DNA from: Hydromicrobium sp964415365
Lineage (GTDB): Bacteria; Actinomycetota; Humimicrobiia; Humimicrobiales; Humimicrobiaceae
Length of the DNA stretch: 64,000 nucleotides
NCBI GenBank assembly: GCA_964415365.1
Contig: CAYPYW010000005.1
Span: forward strand, 33,853 to 97,852
Direction of reading: 5' to 3'
A program made the position numbers and the translations under genes. The notes under the pieces were generated by a model that had not been told where the DNA came from, did not search any database, and saw nothing but the letters and a program-made list of their open reading frames with translations. Shown here one piece after another: positions 16,680-26,228 of this stretch (the first letter of the stretch is position 1; the number at the start of each line of letters is the position of its first letter).

Positions 16680-17961
16680 AGTCATGGAAATAGGAGAAAA
16701 AATAGATAACAGTAAAATAAGGGTGGAAGCGGAATCCAAAAACATACCACTGTTGGAATTATTGATGGAAAGAATAGAGAAACTGTCCAAAAAGGAGGAT
16801 ACAGGATCAACATTATTTGCTGTCTGTCCAAATTCAGAAATGGTTATCAGAGCAGCTATCTGTTCGGCTGCAAGAGCAGATGCTCCGGTACTGTTTGCTG
16901 CAACTCTAAACCAGGTAGATATCGATAGGGGTTATACGGGGTGGACACAGGACGACCTGGTAAAGAAGATAAAGGAAGAGTCTTACAGGATAGCCTACCC
17001 CGGACCCGTGATAGTAGGAGTGGACCATGGAGGTCCTTGGGTAAAGGACAAACAGGCTATTGAGAAATGGGACCTTGAGTGTTCAATGAACTGGACCAGG
17101 AAATCATTTGAGACTGCGTTATTGGCAGGATTTGACCTGATCCATGTGGATACCACTGTAGATATTTCCGGAAAGATTGAAATAAATGAAGTAGCTGAAA
17201 GGACTATAGAATTGATATCACATGTCGAAACTTTTCGAAAGGAAAAAAGCTTGAAGCCCATCTCTTACGAAGTAGGCACAGAAGAAGTTCATGGAGGACT
17301 TGCAGATATAAGTATTTTCAAGAAGTTTCTTAGCCTTTTAGAGGATGGTTTAAAGATGAAAAATCTGGCAAAGATCTGGCCGGTGTTTATAGTCGCCAAA
17401 GTGGGAACCGATCTTCATACATCAACATTTGATCCTGATATCGCAAGAGAAGTGGTAAATATTGCCAGAGGGTACGGTTCTTATATTAAAGGTCATTACA
17501 CTGATTTTGTGGATAATCCCCAGGAATACCCGGAAAGTGGCGTCGGAGCTGCCAATGTAGGTCCCGAATTCACCCTTCTGGAATTCAAAGCATTGGAACA
17601 GCTGTCCCTGATTGAAGACAAATTATATGAAAGTGGGAGAATTGGCATTAAATCGGATTATATGAATGTGCTGGAAAAAGCTGTATTGGGTTCCGGCAGG
17701 TGGAAAAAGTGGCTACAGGATGATGAGAAAGATTTTAACAGTATTGAAAAAGACAGGAAAAGGTGGATTATAAGTACAAGTGCAAGGTATGTATGGGAAA
17801 ATCCGGAGGTAAAATTCTGCCAGAAAAGAATGTTTGCCAATCTCAGAGCCAATGGAATTGATGGGGAAAATATGGTACTGAATAATATTGAAAAAGGGAT
17901 GGATAAGTATTTTAGAGAATTTAACCTGTTGGATATAAATTCAAGATTGATGATAGTGTAG
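16672..17961 (+). CDS. GatZ/KbaZ-like protein (tagatose-bisphosphate aldolase non-catalytic subunit family)
   Basis: About 429 residues matching the GatZ/KbaZ family: PNSEMVIRAAI, ATLNQVDIDRGYTGWT, VDHGGPW, FDLIHVDTTVD, SYEVGTEEVHGG, HYTDFVDNP and a C-terminal RYVWENPEV segment. In E. coli GatZ stabilises the class II tagatose-1,6-bisphosphate aldolase GatY, which splits its substrate into DHAP and glyceraldehyde-3-phosphate. No GatY/KbaY gene lies in this window, so the protein either pairs with a remote aldolase or acts on its own. It overlaps the kinase stop. An in-frame TTG at 16657 and ATG at 16684 are alternative starts. Confidence 0.82.
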   Translation: MAKVMEIGEKIDNSKIRVEAESKNIPLLELLMERIEKLSKKEDTGSTLFAVCPNSEMVIRAAICSAARADAPVLFAATLNQVDIDRGYTGWTQDDLVKKIKEESYRIAYPGPVIVGVDHGGPWVKDKQAIEKWDLECSMNWTRKSFETALLAGFDLIHVDTTVDISGKIEINEVAERTIELISHVETFRKEKSLKPISYEVGTEEVHGGLADISIFKKFLSLLEDGLKMKNLAKIWPVFIVAKVGTDLHTSTFDPDIAREVVNIARGYGSYIKGHYTDFVDNPQEYPESGVGAANVGPEFTLLEFKALEQLSLIEDKLYESGRIGIKSDYMNVLEKAVLGSGRWKKWLQDDEKDFNSIEKDRKRWIISTSARYVWENPEVKFCQKRMFANLRANGIDGENMVLNNIEKGMDKYFREFNLLDINSRLMIV

Positions 17962-18025
17962 GCCAAACTACTGAATATGGATTATTGGTCGTGTAATTTT
18001 ATAAGAAATTAATATTTTTGGAGAT

Positions 18026-18054
18026 TTGACAGTATTTTGGTTTAGGATTCTATA
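18026..18054 (+). promoter_or_regulatory. Possible promoter upstream of the Gfo/Idh/MocA gene
   Basis: TTGACA (18026-18031) is a consensus -35 box; TCTATA (18049-18054, 17-base spacer) or TATATT (18051-18056) could be the -10. It lies in the 112-base gap after the GatZ-like gene. If real, the downstream dehydrogenase and kinase genes can be transcribed independently. Confidence 0.4.
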
Positions 18055-18073
18055 TTTAAGAGGAGAAAAAAGA

Positions 18074-19096
18074 ATGACTAAAAATAACAATAATATAGAA
18101 GGTAATTTTCGTATAGCAATCATTGGTGCCGGGATCCATGCCGAGACCAATACCTACCCCAGTCTGGCTAATCATCTTTTAGAGAATGTTGAAAAGCTGG
18201 CAGTTTGTGATCTTGATGAGGAGAAGGCAAAAAAAATGGCAGCCAGGAGTGGATTTAAAAGAACTTATTCGGATTTCAGAAAGATGCTGCAGAAGGAGGA
18301 GCCGGATGGAGTGATAGTGTGTGTCAATGCTGAGCTGCATCCAAAGATGACCATGGAATGTCTGAAAATGGGAGCTAATGTAATGGTAGAAAAACCTCCG
18401 GCCCGCACTGTGGAGGAAGCGAATGAAGTACTCGCAGTTTCCAGATCAACAGGAAAAATAGTAATGGTGGCGCATCAAAAAAGGCATGCTATTGTTTATA
18501 AAAAAGCCAAAGAAATCGTAGGCGATAAAGAGAATTTTGGGAACCTGGTCCAAATTGAAGCAAAAATGCATGGTATGGACAGGTTTCCTACAACTTTTAC
18601 CTGCTTAATAGAGTGGCAAATCCATAATATCGATCTTCTGAGGGCATTTGGAGGGGATATCAAAAAAATATCTGTCATGTCTCGAAGATTTACAGAAAAT
18701 ACAGCATCGCTGGTATTGATACTTAAATTTAAAAACGGTGTAGTAGGTACTGTAGGCTGGGGAACATTTGGTGGTCCGGGACCCTATTGTGAGCGGCTGG
18801 AGATTGTAGGGGACAAAGGTAAGGGAGTAATTGTTACTAATGCCTATGATTTGATCTACTATGACGGGTCCTGGTGTCAGAGATGGGCTCCGGACTGGAA
18901 CCCCGATTTGGGTAATCAGAGCCATGTCCTGAATGGATATGTGGGAGAGATCCTGCATTTTATTGAATGTGCAAAGAATAATATAAATCCATCTCCTTCG
19001 ATAGAGGACGGGGTCAGGTCTCTGGAAGCGATTTACGAGATTGCCCGCCAGGCAGGGATTACGCCGGAATGGAGGTTTACACCAAGCAGATTCTAA
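18074..19096 (+). CDS. Gfo/Idh/MocA-family oxidoreductase
   Basis: 340 residues. The NAD(P)-binding Rossmann fold begins IAIIGAGIHAE, and the family signature VMVEKPPARTVEEA is clear, with the catalytic lysine in EKPP. The C-terminal part carries the EWQIHNIDLLRAFGGDI and EILHFIECAKN segments. Such enzymes oxidise or reduce sugars, inositols and sugar acids. AAGAGGAG before ATG 18074 decides the start; an upstream TTG lies in the putative -35 box. Its place between an aldolase-like protein and a sugar kinase points to oxidation or epimerisation of the imported compound. Confidence 0.85.
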   Translation: MTKNNNNIEGNFRIAIIGAGIHAETNTYPSLANHLLENVEKLAVCDLDEEKAKKMAARSGFKRTYSDFRKMLQKEEPDGVIVCVNAELHPKMTMECLKMGANVMVEKPPARTVEEANEVLAVSRSTGKIVMVAHQKRHAIVYKKAKEIVGDKENFGNLVQIEAKMHGMDRFPTTFTCLIEWQIHNIDLLRAFGGDIKKISVMSRRFTENTASLVLILKFKNGVVGTVGWGTFGGPGPYCERLEIVGDKGKGVIVTNAYDLIYYDGSWCQRWAPDWNPDLGNQSHVLNGYVGEILHFIECAKNNINPSPSIEDGVRSLEAIYEIARQAGITPEWRFTPSRF

Positions 19097-19210
19097 GACT
19101 ACAAAGAGGATGAAAGGGGTCATTGTTTTAATTATTTTGAGAGCAGGTATGATAGAGATTTTTTAAAATTGATAAATATAGAGGAATAAATTTTTTATGG
19201 TTTTGTGAAG

Positions 19211-20749
19211 ATGAAAGCGAAATATATTTTAGGTGTAGATCTGGGTACCAGCAGTGTTAAGACGATCTTAATCGATTCTGAAGGTAAGATTATAGGGAGT
19301 GCATCAAGTGAGTATCCAACAGACTATCCGCAACCGGGATGGGCTGAACAGAATCCTGAGAACTGGTATTCAGACTTTAAAAATACCTTCGGCAGGATGA
19401 TGAAAGAAGCCGGTATCAGTCCTGAAAGAATCTCCGCTGTTGGAGTGGCAGGACAGATGGTAAGCCTTACCTGTCTTGATAGGGAAGGTTCTGTCCTGAG
19501 GAATACAATCTCATGGAATGATCAACGTGCTACCAGTCAGGTAAGGTGGCTGAAGGAAAATTTCGGTAAAAGTATAAGCCGGATTACCTATCTTCCTATT
19601 AATCAGTCATTTACCTTACCCAAACTTCTCTGGCTTCGTGAAAACGAGCCTTTGGTGTGGAAGCAAATGTATCAGCTGCAGTTACCGAAAGATTATATAA
19701 GGTTTAGGTTGACCAGGAATTGGTTTACTGATTATTCGGATGCATCGGCTACGATGCTTTTTGACCCTGTCAAACTTAGATGGTCTGAGAGGATCTGCAA
19801 AATGTTACAGTTTCCAATGGGAAAGTTACCTGAAGTTGTTCCATCCTCCCGTATAGTTGGTAATGTTTGCAGAGAAGCTTCTGATGAATTGGGTATTGTT
19901 AAAGGCACGCCTGTGGTTGCGGGAGCCTCAGATTTATCTGCAGATAATCTGGCATCGGGTATAACCAGACCAAATCAATGGGTGACAAGAATGGGAACGG
20001 CGGGCAGCACCTCATTGGTGGTGGACAGTGCAATTCTTGACAAACAGGGAGTCTGCTTTTGTAGCGTACATTGCATTCCCGGCAAGTATATAGTCGAAGT
20101 GGGGGTTCATTCATTTGGTCAGTCCTACCGCTGGTTTAAAGACACATTTTGTGGTGAAGAATCCAGCAGGGCAAAAGAAGTGGATAAGAGTCCCTATGAG
20201 ATTATCGAACATTATGCAGAAAAAACATCCATTGGAGCTGATGGACTTATCTTTCATCCATTTATAAACGGCTCTCCTTACTGGGATCCTTATTTGAAGG
20301 GAGTTTTTTGGGGTATTAAACCCGGGCACACTAAAGGGCATTTTTCGCGAGCAGTGCTGGAGGGTACAGCTTTTTGCCTTAGTGATGCCTTTGGACTTTT
20401 AAGGAACCTGTCAAAATGTAAGCCAAAAGAGTACATACTTGTAGGAGGCGGTTCAAGAAGCAGACTATGGCGCCAGACTATCTGCGATGTACTTGGAACT
20501 GATGCCACTGTCTTGGACAACTGTGACGCTTCTTTGGGAGTGGCAATGCTTGCCGGAGTAGGAAGTTCCATATTTAGGGACTATGAAGAGGCTATAGAAA
20601 AATTTGTCAAACCCAGCTCAAAAGTATCATACGTTAAAGAGAATCATCTCAGTTACCAGAAGATAATGAGTACTTTTAAGAAAATTCATGGGGAAATTAG
20701 AAAAATTTATCGAGAGCTGGGGGAAAAAGAACTAAAAGATTTCAAATAG
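19211..20749 (+). CDS. xylB: FGGY-family carbohydrate kinase, xylulokinase-like
   Basis: About 512 residues, the usual xylulokinase length. The N-terminal ATP/sugar motif reads GVDLGTSSVKTILID; AGQMVSL and SWNDQRA match the substrate region of XylB; MGTAGSTSLV and GGGSRSRLWRQTICDVLG are the C-terminal nucleotide motifs. Xylulokinase makes xylulose-5-phosphate, which enters the pentose phosphate pathway, where the downstream transaldolase would act. FGGY kinases of ribulose, fuculose or other ketoses are close relatives, so specificity is probable rather than certain. The start is ATG 19211, or GTG 19205. Confidence 0.8.
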   Translation: MKAKYILGVDLGTSSVKTILIDSEGKIIGSASSEYPTDYPQPGWAEQNPENWYSDFKNTFGRMMKEAGISPERISAVGVAGQMVSLTCLDREGSVLRNTISWNDQRATSQVRWLKENFGKSISRITYLPINQSFTLPKLLWLRENEPLVWKQMYQLQLPKDYIRFRLTRNWFTDYSDASATMLFDPVKLRWSERICKMLQFPMGKLPEVVPSSRIVGNVCREASDELGIVKGTPVVAGASDLSADNLASGITRPNQWVTRMGTAGSTSLVVDSAILDKQGVCFCSVHCIPGKYIVEVGVHSFGQSYRWFKDTFCGEESSRAKEVDKSPYEIIEHYAEKTSIGADGLIFHPFINGSPYWDPYLKGVFWGIKPGHTKGHFSRAVLEGTAFCLSDAFGLLRNLSKCKPKEYILVGGGSRSRLWRQTICDVLGTDATVLDNCDASLGVAMLAGVGSSIFRDYEEAIEKFVKPSSKVSYVKENHLSYQKIMSTFKKIHGEIRKIYRELGEKELKDFK

Positions 20750-20852
20750 AGGATTTATAACAGATGAGTCCTAATCAGCAATATTATAAGAAGTCTTATG
20801 ATAATTTTATTGTTAAATAAATGCAAGATCTAAACTAAAGGAGAAGTATAAG

Positions 20853-21959
20853 ATGGTAAATATGAGTAATGGGAAGTTATTGATATTTGGGTCTGCCGGA
20901 AGATATATACAGGGGCCTGGTTCAATTGAATACCTTGGAAAATATGTTTCTCAAATATGTAAAAAAAAGAAGGCTTATGTATTGTTGGATTCAGGAGCCA
21001 GTTTTCTTCTAAATAAAATAGGACAACTGTTAAAAAAAGAAGAGATAAATTTTTTTATAAAAGAGTTTGATGGCAACACACAGATTCAGAAAGCTAGTAT
21101 GCTTTCAGAGGAGGCAAAGACTTTCGGTGGAGTAGAAGTGATTATAGGAGTTGGAGGTGGTAAAACGATAGATATGTCAAAGCTCATCGCACGGAGGCTT
21201 AATTCAAGAAACATCATAGTTGCTACTATTTCTGCTACTGATGCGCCTGTATCTCATACAGCAGTAACCACAGATGAGAAGAATAATGTTATTGTGGAAG
21301 AGAATATTTTCAGTCCCGATCTTGTCCTGGTTGATAGCGAAATAATCGCCCAAGCGCCGGTCCGCTACTTTGTATCCGGCATAGGTGATGCTATTTCCAG
21401 AAAATATGAGGTACTGGCTTCTATATCGGTGGGAGAGGAAAATTTTTTCGGGGGGAAACCAGTTTTTTTTATAAAATCCCTCTTGGATATACACCACCAG
21501 ATTCTTCTCGAGTATTCTATTGAGGCAAAAAGAAGTATCGAGAAAAAGGAGACCAACGAAATAGTGGAAAAAGTTATAACTTCGACTATCCTTCTCAGTG
21601 GACTTCTTTTTGAAAACGGAGGCCTTGTGGGGGCTCACAGTATAGCAAATGTTTTAAATATGAAAGGATATGGGAAGAAAAACCTTCACGGGGAACTTGT
21701 AGGGGTGGGAGTATTGCTGCAGATTATCTTACAGAAATTACCTGTTAATGAGTTAGAGAGAATTGATAGATTGCTTCAAAGTTTAGGATTACCATACAAT
21801 TTTACTGAACTGGGAATAAATATAGATGATAGCCAAAGAATCCGAAGTATTTGTGAGGGAATCAGCACCAGGCTTAGGAAACATAACTTTATACGGAGTG
21901 AAGAAGAAATCCTAGAGGCAATTAAGATTCTGGAGCAAAGAAATTGGATTGAAAGATAA
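20853..21959 (+). CDS. gldA: Glycerol dehydrogenase (GldA-like, iron-type alcohol dehydrogenase family)
   Basis: 368 residues. The NAD-binding part has VIIGVGGGKTIDMSKLIA; the metal ligands appear as D in GIGDAIS, H in GAHSIAN and H in NLHGELV, the three zinc ligands of glycerol dehydrogenase. TISATDAPVSH matches the GldA substrate loop. It would oxidise glycerol to dihydroxyacetone with NAD+. The last step of several polyol pathways uses the same fold, so another vicinal diol is possible. AAAGGAGAAG precedes ATG. It stands between the FGGY kinase and a transaldolase, a neighbourhood known for gldA in other bacteria. Confidence 0.83.
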   Translation: MVNMSNGKLLIFGSAGRYIQGPGSIEYLGKYVSQICKKKKAYVLLDSGASFLLNKIGQLLKKEEINFFIKEFDGNTQIQKASMLSEEAKTFGGVEVIIGVGGGKTIDMSKLIARRLNSRNIIVATISATDAPVSHTAVTTDEKNNVIVEENIFSPDLVLVDSEIIAQAPVRYFVSGIGDAISRKYEVLASISVGEENFFGGKPVFFIKSLLDIHHQILLEYSIEAKRSIEKKETNEIVEKVITSTILLSGLLFENGGLVGAHSIANVLNMKGYGKKNLHGELVGVGVLLQIILQKLPVNELERIDRLLQSLGLPYNFTELGINIDDSQRIRSICEGISTRLRKHNFIRSEEEILEAIKILEQRNWIER

Positions 21960-22053
21960 AATCCTGATAGATTTCAATATTTTCAGCGATTACTGTTCTT
22001 AACAGTTTATTAATATTCATAAAGAAGATTGACCTAAGATAGGAGATAACGAA

Positions 22054-23247
22054 ATGCCAAACTATGAAAAATCAGCGATGCAAAGATTATCTGAGACATC
22101 AGATGCTATGGAAATATGGTGGGATTCAAATCCTCTTATATTTGAGACATGGCGAAAAAAGTTTTTAGATAAAACAGGAACAGAAAATAAAGACAAATTA
22201 AAAAAGCAGCTAAAAATTCTTTTTGACCTGGATAACCCAGAAAATGCCCTGTTTAGTGGAGTGACCACCAATCCAAGGCTTACTAGAAAGGTACTGGACT
22301 TACTTCCTGATGTAATAGCTCCCATGGTAGATAAGATCATTGCTGATAATACTGCTAAAAGTAATTATTTTCTTGCCTGGGAAGTATATAAGGAAATAAC
22401 CAGGAGAGGCGCTGCTCTCTATATGCCTCTGTTTGAGAAATCTAAATATAAGAAAGGTTACGTATCAGCACAAGTAGATCCCCAGCTAGTGGCCAATGTT
22501 AAGAAGATGTTGTACCAGGCTTTGGAACTCAAAGAGCTCTCAGATAATATAATGATAAAGTGCCCAGGCTCCCATGAAGGCATATACCTTATTGAGCTCC
22601 TTACCTCAATTGGTGTACCCACAAATGCCACACTGGTGTTCCATATTCCTCAAGTAGTGGCTGTTGCAGAAGCTGTAAAGAAAGGGCTGGAGACCGGAAA
22701 GTGTAACGGTGTTGATTATTCGCGGTGGAGATCGGTTATTACCATCATGATCGGTCGGTTTGAAGATCAGCCTCAGTATAGTGAAAGTGCAAAATCCACC
22801 GGCATAGAGCTTACTGATGAGCTTAAAAGATGGACCGGGATAGCTATAGCTAAAAAAGCTCATGCTATCTTAAATGATTTAAGAAAGGGGTACAATTCCA
22901 AACTCCTTTTATGTTCAGCGCGTCGTGGGCCGGGCAAAGGAAATATCTACCATATGGAAAAGGTCGCCGGGGGTAATATGGTATATACCATGAATCCTGA
23001 AATTATAGAGGATTTTATGAACATATATGCCCAAAAAGATATTTATAGCCAAATTGATGACCCTGTACCTTCTAATATTATGAATAAGCTTACAAGGATA
23101 CCTTATTTTAGTCAGGGTTATGAAGTAGATGGGATGACTAGAGTTGAGTTTGTGGATCATCCCTCCTTCGTTATGACCAGAGACCAATTTTCCGAGTCCA
23201 TGGCAGAGATAGAGGAGTATATAGTAGAGAGAAAGTCCAAAAAATAA
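22054..23247 (+). CDS. Transaldolase family protein (long form)
   Basis: 397 residues, longer than the 220-residue FSA/TalC type and the 315-residue TalB type. GVTTNPRL (69-76) and the Schiff-base lysine K169 in NIMIKCPGSHEGI are conserved. Other marks are VPTNATLVF and a long C-terminal extension after SARRGPGKGN. It transfers a dihydroxyacetone unit between sugar phosphates in the pentose phosphate pathway. GATAGGAGATAA precedes ATG. With the xylulokinase-like and GldA-like genes it suits pentose or dihydroxyacetone use. The extension has no known function. Confidence 0.82.
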   Translation: MPNYEKSAMQRLSETSDAMEIWWDSNPLIFETWRKKFLDKTGTENKDKLKKQLKILFDLDNPENALFSGVTTNPRLTRKVLDLLPDVIAPMVDKIIADNTAKSNYFLAWEVYKEITRRGAALYMPLFEKSKYKKGYVSAQVDPQLVANVKKMLYQALELKELSDNIMIKCPGSHEGIYLIELLTSIGVPTNATLVFHIPQVVAVAEAVKKGLETGKCNGVDYSRWRSVITIMIGRFEDQPQYSESAKSTGIELTDELKRWTGIAIAKKAHAILNDLRKGYNSKLLLCSARRGPGKGNIYHMEKVAGGNMVYTMNPEIIEDFMNIYAQKDIYSQIDDPVPSNIMNKLTRIPYFSQGYEVDGMTRVEFVDHPSFVMTRDQFSESMAEIEEYIVERKSKK

Positions 23248-23479
23248 CTGATAGTATGAAAATCCGTATTCGTATTCTTTGAACATTAAGTTATGCTCAA
23301 ATGTCAGTAGCTATTTTTGCCTATTGTAAGATTCTCAGACAGGTAATAAAAGGTAAATGTTATTTTACTACTATGTAAAATCTTTTATTTTAAGTTTGAC
23401 CATTCTAAGATACTTAAAAAATCTATTGTTTTATATTAATGGAAGTAAGCTTCAGCTGTATCGCCAGTATACTTTTAAT

Positions 23480-23508
23480 TTGATTAATGATTGGTTAAAA
23501 AATATAAT
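23480..23508 (+). promoter_or_regulatory. Promoter for the ABC exporter genes
   Basis: TTGATT (23480-23485) and TATAAT (23503-23508) are 17 bases apart and lie 40 bases before the ABC ATPase start. The rest of the 300-base gap from 23248 is AT-rich and shows no gene, RNA or repeat I can support. Confidence 0.6.
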
Positions 23509-23547
23509 AACAAAAATATGATTTAAAGAGAAACAAAGGGTTTGATT

Positions 23548-24321
23548 ATGACTTATAATTCAATCGCTATAGAAACTTTTGACCTGACTAAAAATTTTGG
23601 GAGCCTGGCTGCAGTAAATAGGTTGAATTTAAGTGTCAGGAGTGGAGAAATTTTCGGTTTTTTAGGTCCTAATGGTGCAGGGAAAACAACCACTATAAAG
23701 TTAATGACCGGACTGCTCAGGCCAACCTCCGGGACCGTGAAAATTATGGGGAAAGATATACAGGAAAGTCCAATAGAAGCTAAGAAGAATATTGGGCTTA
23801 TCCCGGAACAGCCTCAGGTTTACGAAAAGCTAACCGGTATAGAATTTTTAAGGTTTATGGGAAATTTGTTTGGGATAGATAAAAGTGAAATCGAGAGAAA
23901 AATAAAAGAGCTTTTAAAACTCTTTGATCTGACCGGGAGAGGAGAAGAATTAATCCAGAGTTATTCTCATGGTATGAGGCAGAAGATAGCTATAGCCGGG
24001 GCTTTGATTCATTCTCCGAAGGTGCTTTTCTTCGACGAGCCAACAGTAGGGCTGGATCCCAAAAGTGCCAAAATAATAAAGGATATACTGAAATTTAGAG
24101 CAAAATCCGGTGACTGTATTTTTATGTCCACCCATATCCTGGAAATTGCAGAGAGAATATGCGATAGAGTTGGTATTATCAATAATGGTGAGCTGGTAGC
24201 TATTGGGGATATGGATGAACTCAGAAAGATCTCTAAGGAGGATAAAGGTAATCTGGAAGAGATATTTTTGCAGCTAACCGGAGGGGATGAAGATACGGAT
24301 ATTATAAAATCTTTAACTTAA
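23548..24321 (+). CDS. ABC transporter ATP-binding protein (ABC-2 exporter type)
   Basis: 257 residues. Walker A is GPNGAGKTTT, the ABC signature is QSYSHGMRQKIAIAGAL (LSGGQ degenerate to YSHGM), and Walker B is KVLFFDEPTVGLDP. The His switch is in FMSTHILE. This is the CcmA/NatA-like class that works with large ABC-2 permeases in exporting or membrane remodelling. AAAGGG precedes ATG 23548; a TTG at 23542 is a minor alternative. The permease starts 8 bases after its stop. Confidence 0.9.
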   Translation: MTYNSIAIETFDLTKNFGSLAAVNRLNLSVRSGEIFGFLGPNGAGKTTTIKLMTGLLRPTSGTVKIMGKDIQESPIEAKKNIGLIPEQPQVYEKLTGIEFLRFMGNLFGIDKSEIERKIKELLKLFDLTGRGEELIQSYSHGMRQKIAIAGALIHSPKVLFFDEPTVGLDPKSAKIIKDILKFRAKSGDCIFMSTHILEIAERICDRVGIINNGELVAIGDMDELRKISKEDKGNLEEIFLQLTGGDEDTDIIKSLT

Positions 24322-24329
24322 TTAGTATC

Positions 24330-26045
24330 ATGCTTAATCTACTACTTAAAAACAGATTAAATATCATATTGCTTGGATACACAAGAGATGAACCGAAAAA
24401 AAGGACTGGCAGAATAATTGGCACTTTGATTGGTGTGATAATTTTTTCTCTTATTCTTTTCTATTCAGGTAAATTTATTTCGTTTATTTATAATAGATTA
24501 GATGTAGAACTGGCAAATACAATATTTGATATTGCTCTGGATTATATTTTTGCGATTATCTTTATTTTTATAATGTTTACCGGGATTGCTACCAGCCTTT
24601 ATGTATTATATTTATCAAGAGATCTGGAATTATTGTTAAGCCTTCCTATTAGTTACCGGACTGTATTTACATATAAATATACAGAGGCATTGATTTCAAA
24701 TTCCTATTTATTTTTTATAGTAATTTTCCCACTTCTAATATCATACGGAATAACATCCAAATTGCCATTAGCTTATTATCCTGTGATGATAATAGTTTTT
24801 ATATCTGTAGTGTCCATTCCAACCAGTCTGGGAGTTTTAATAGGTATGATTGCAGCAAGGTATATTAATCCTAACAGAGCTAAGGAAGTACTTGCTTTTA
24901 TAGGAGGAATCTTCGGGCTTCTTATATGGTTATCATCGCAGATTATATCCAGATATGCGGGGGATCTGGCGCCTGAATTAAAATCTATGGATGTTGAGAA
25001 TATAAAGCAGTATATAACAGCTACTTTTAGCAAGTCTTTTTTAAAAGTTATACCTTCCACCTGGGGATCAAATACATTGTTTTACCTTCATAACGGCAAT
25101 TACAGGGAATTTATCTTTAATTTTGTTTTAGTTACTGCTACTTCTATTATGTTGATATTTCTTTGTATAGTTATATCTCAGAGAATTTACTATTCAGGCT
25201 GGTCAAACGCATATCAAGTAATAGCCAGAAGGGGATTCAAGAAAAGGAAAGCAGGGGGAGAGGTGGGAACCGGTGATAAGAAAAAATATGGTTACTCGTT
25301 TTTTTCTGGCATCAACTATATTATGGTTAAAGATTTTAAGGTACTTTTCAGAGATGCCAGAAGGCTATTAAGTGTTTTTATGCCGCTTATAATGTTTACA
25401 TTTTTATTTTTCTGGAGTATTTCAAGAAGTATTGGCGAAGGAGGGGGTATTAAATTTTTCCTTTCATTGGAAGTTCTTTTATTTTTGTTTTTTCCACTGC
25501 TGGTCTCGGGAATGGTGAATGTGAATATATCAGGAAATAATATTGGTGGTGAAGGATTGAAATTCTGGATACTGAAGGTATCTCCGGTAAATGCCAAAAA
25601 AATTTTAAGAACAAAGATCGTTTTTAGTTCTGCCATAACTGCGCTATGTGGGGGTATGATTATGCTTATATTTTATTTCATATATAAACCGGCATTATCG
25701 TATTTAATATTTGGACTGTTTCTTTTGATTTTATTCAGTTGGGGAGATTCGGTGATCGGTACTTCTGTTGGAGCTTTTTTTCCTGTTTTTAAGCCTTCTC
25801 AATCAAATAGAAGCAATGTCTCGTTTTTGGGAGGTATATTAAATTTAGTATTATTTTTATTATATTTATTATTTTTTGCTGGTATTGTAATGGGTATGTT
25901 ATTTCTGGCAGACTATCTGGCATGGCCCGATCTGGCTGTATTCCCAATAGTATTAGCTCTGGAACTGATATTAAATCTAATTTTATATAATATTCTGGTA
26001 AACTTAAGTGCTCGTAGATTAAATGGAATTGAATGGAGATATTGA
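24330..26045 (+). CDS. ABC transporter permease, large multi-spanning (putative exporter)
   Basis: 571 residues with about twelve hydrophobic helices in two halves, split by a basic loop (RRGFKKRKAGGEVGTGDKKK, near 302-321). It has no recognisable substrate motif. It follows its ATPase with an 8-base gap and no clear ribosome-binding site, suggesting translational coupling. It resembles the uncharacterised ABC permeases of Bacillota and Thermotogota that pair with CcmA-like ATPases. The exported substrate is unknown. Confidence 0.75.
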   Translation: MLNLLLKNRLNIILLGYTRDEPKKRTGRIIGTLIGVIIFSLILFYSGKFISFIYNRLDVELANTIFDIALDYIFAIIFIFIMFTGIATSLYVLYLSRDLELLLSLPISYRTVFTYKYTEALISNSYLFFIVIFPLLISYGITSKLPLAYYPVMIIVFISVVSIPTSLGVLIGMIAARYINPNRAKEVLAFIGGIFGLLIWLSSQIISRYAGDLAPELKSMDVENIKQYITATFSKSFLKVIPSTWGSNTLFYLHNGNYREFIFNFVLVTATSIMLIFLCIVISQRIYYSGWSNAYQVIARRGFKKRKAGGEVGTGDKKKYGYSFFSGINYIMVKDFKVLFRDARRLLSVFMPLIMFTFLFFWSISRSIGEGGGIKFFLSLEVLLFLFFPLLVSGMVNVNISGNNIGGEGLKFWILKVSPVNAKKILRTKIVFSSAITALCGGMIMLIFYFIYKPALSYLIFGLFLLILFSWGDSVIGTSVGAFFPVFKPSQSNRSNVSFLGGILNLVLFLLYLLFFAGIVMGMLFLADYLAWPDLAVFPIVLALELILNLILYNILVNLSARRLNGIEWRY

Positions 26046-26228
26046 TAAGGCTGCATATTTATTTCACCAGCGAGTGTAGACATATTATCTTCAAGAATTT
26101 TTGAAACTTTAATATAAGTTTATACATTATAATAATAATAATATAAAATATTAACTTTTTGGTGTAATATATTAATGTAGAAATAAAAGTTTTTATATAA
26201 TATTAATAAATATAAGGGGTTGAATAAT

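Noticed and set aside
18605..19123. 172-residue ORF on the minus strand opposite the Gfo/Idh/MocA gene
   Set aside because: It lies antisense to a well-conserved gene, has no ribosome-binding site and matches no family; other long antisense frames in the window were dismissed for the same reason.
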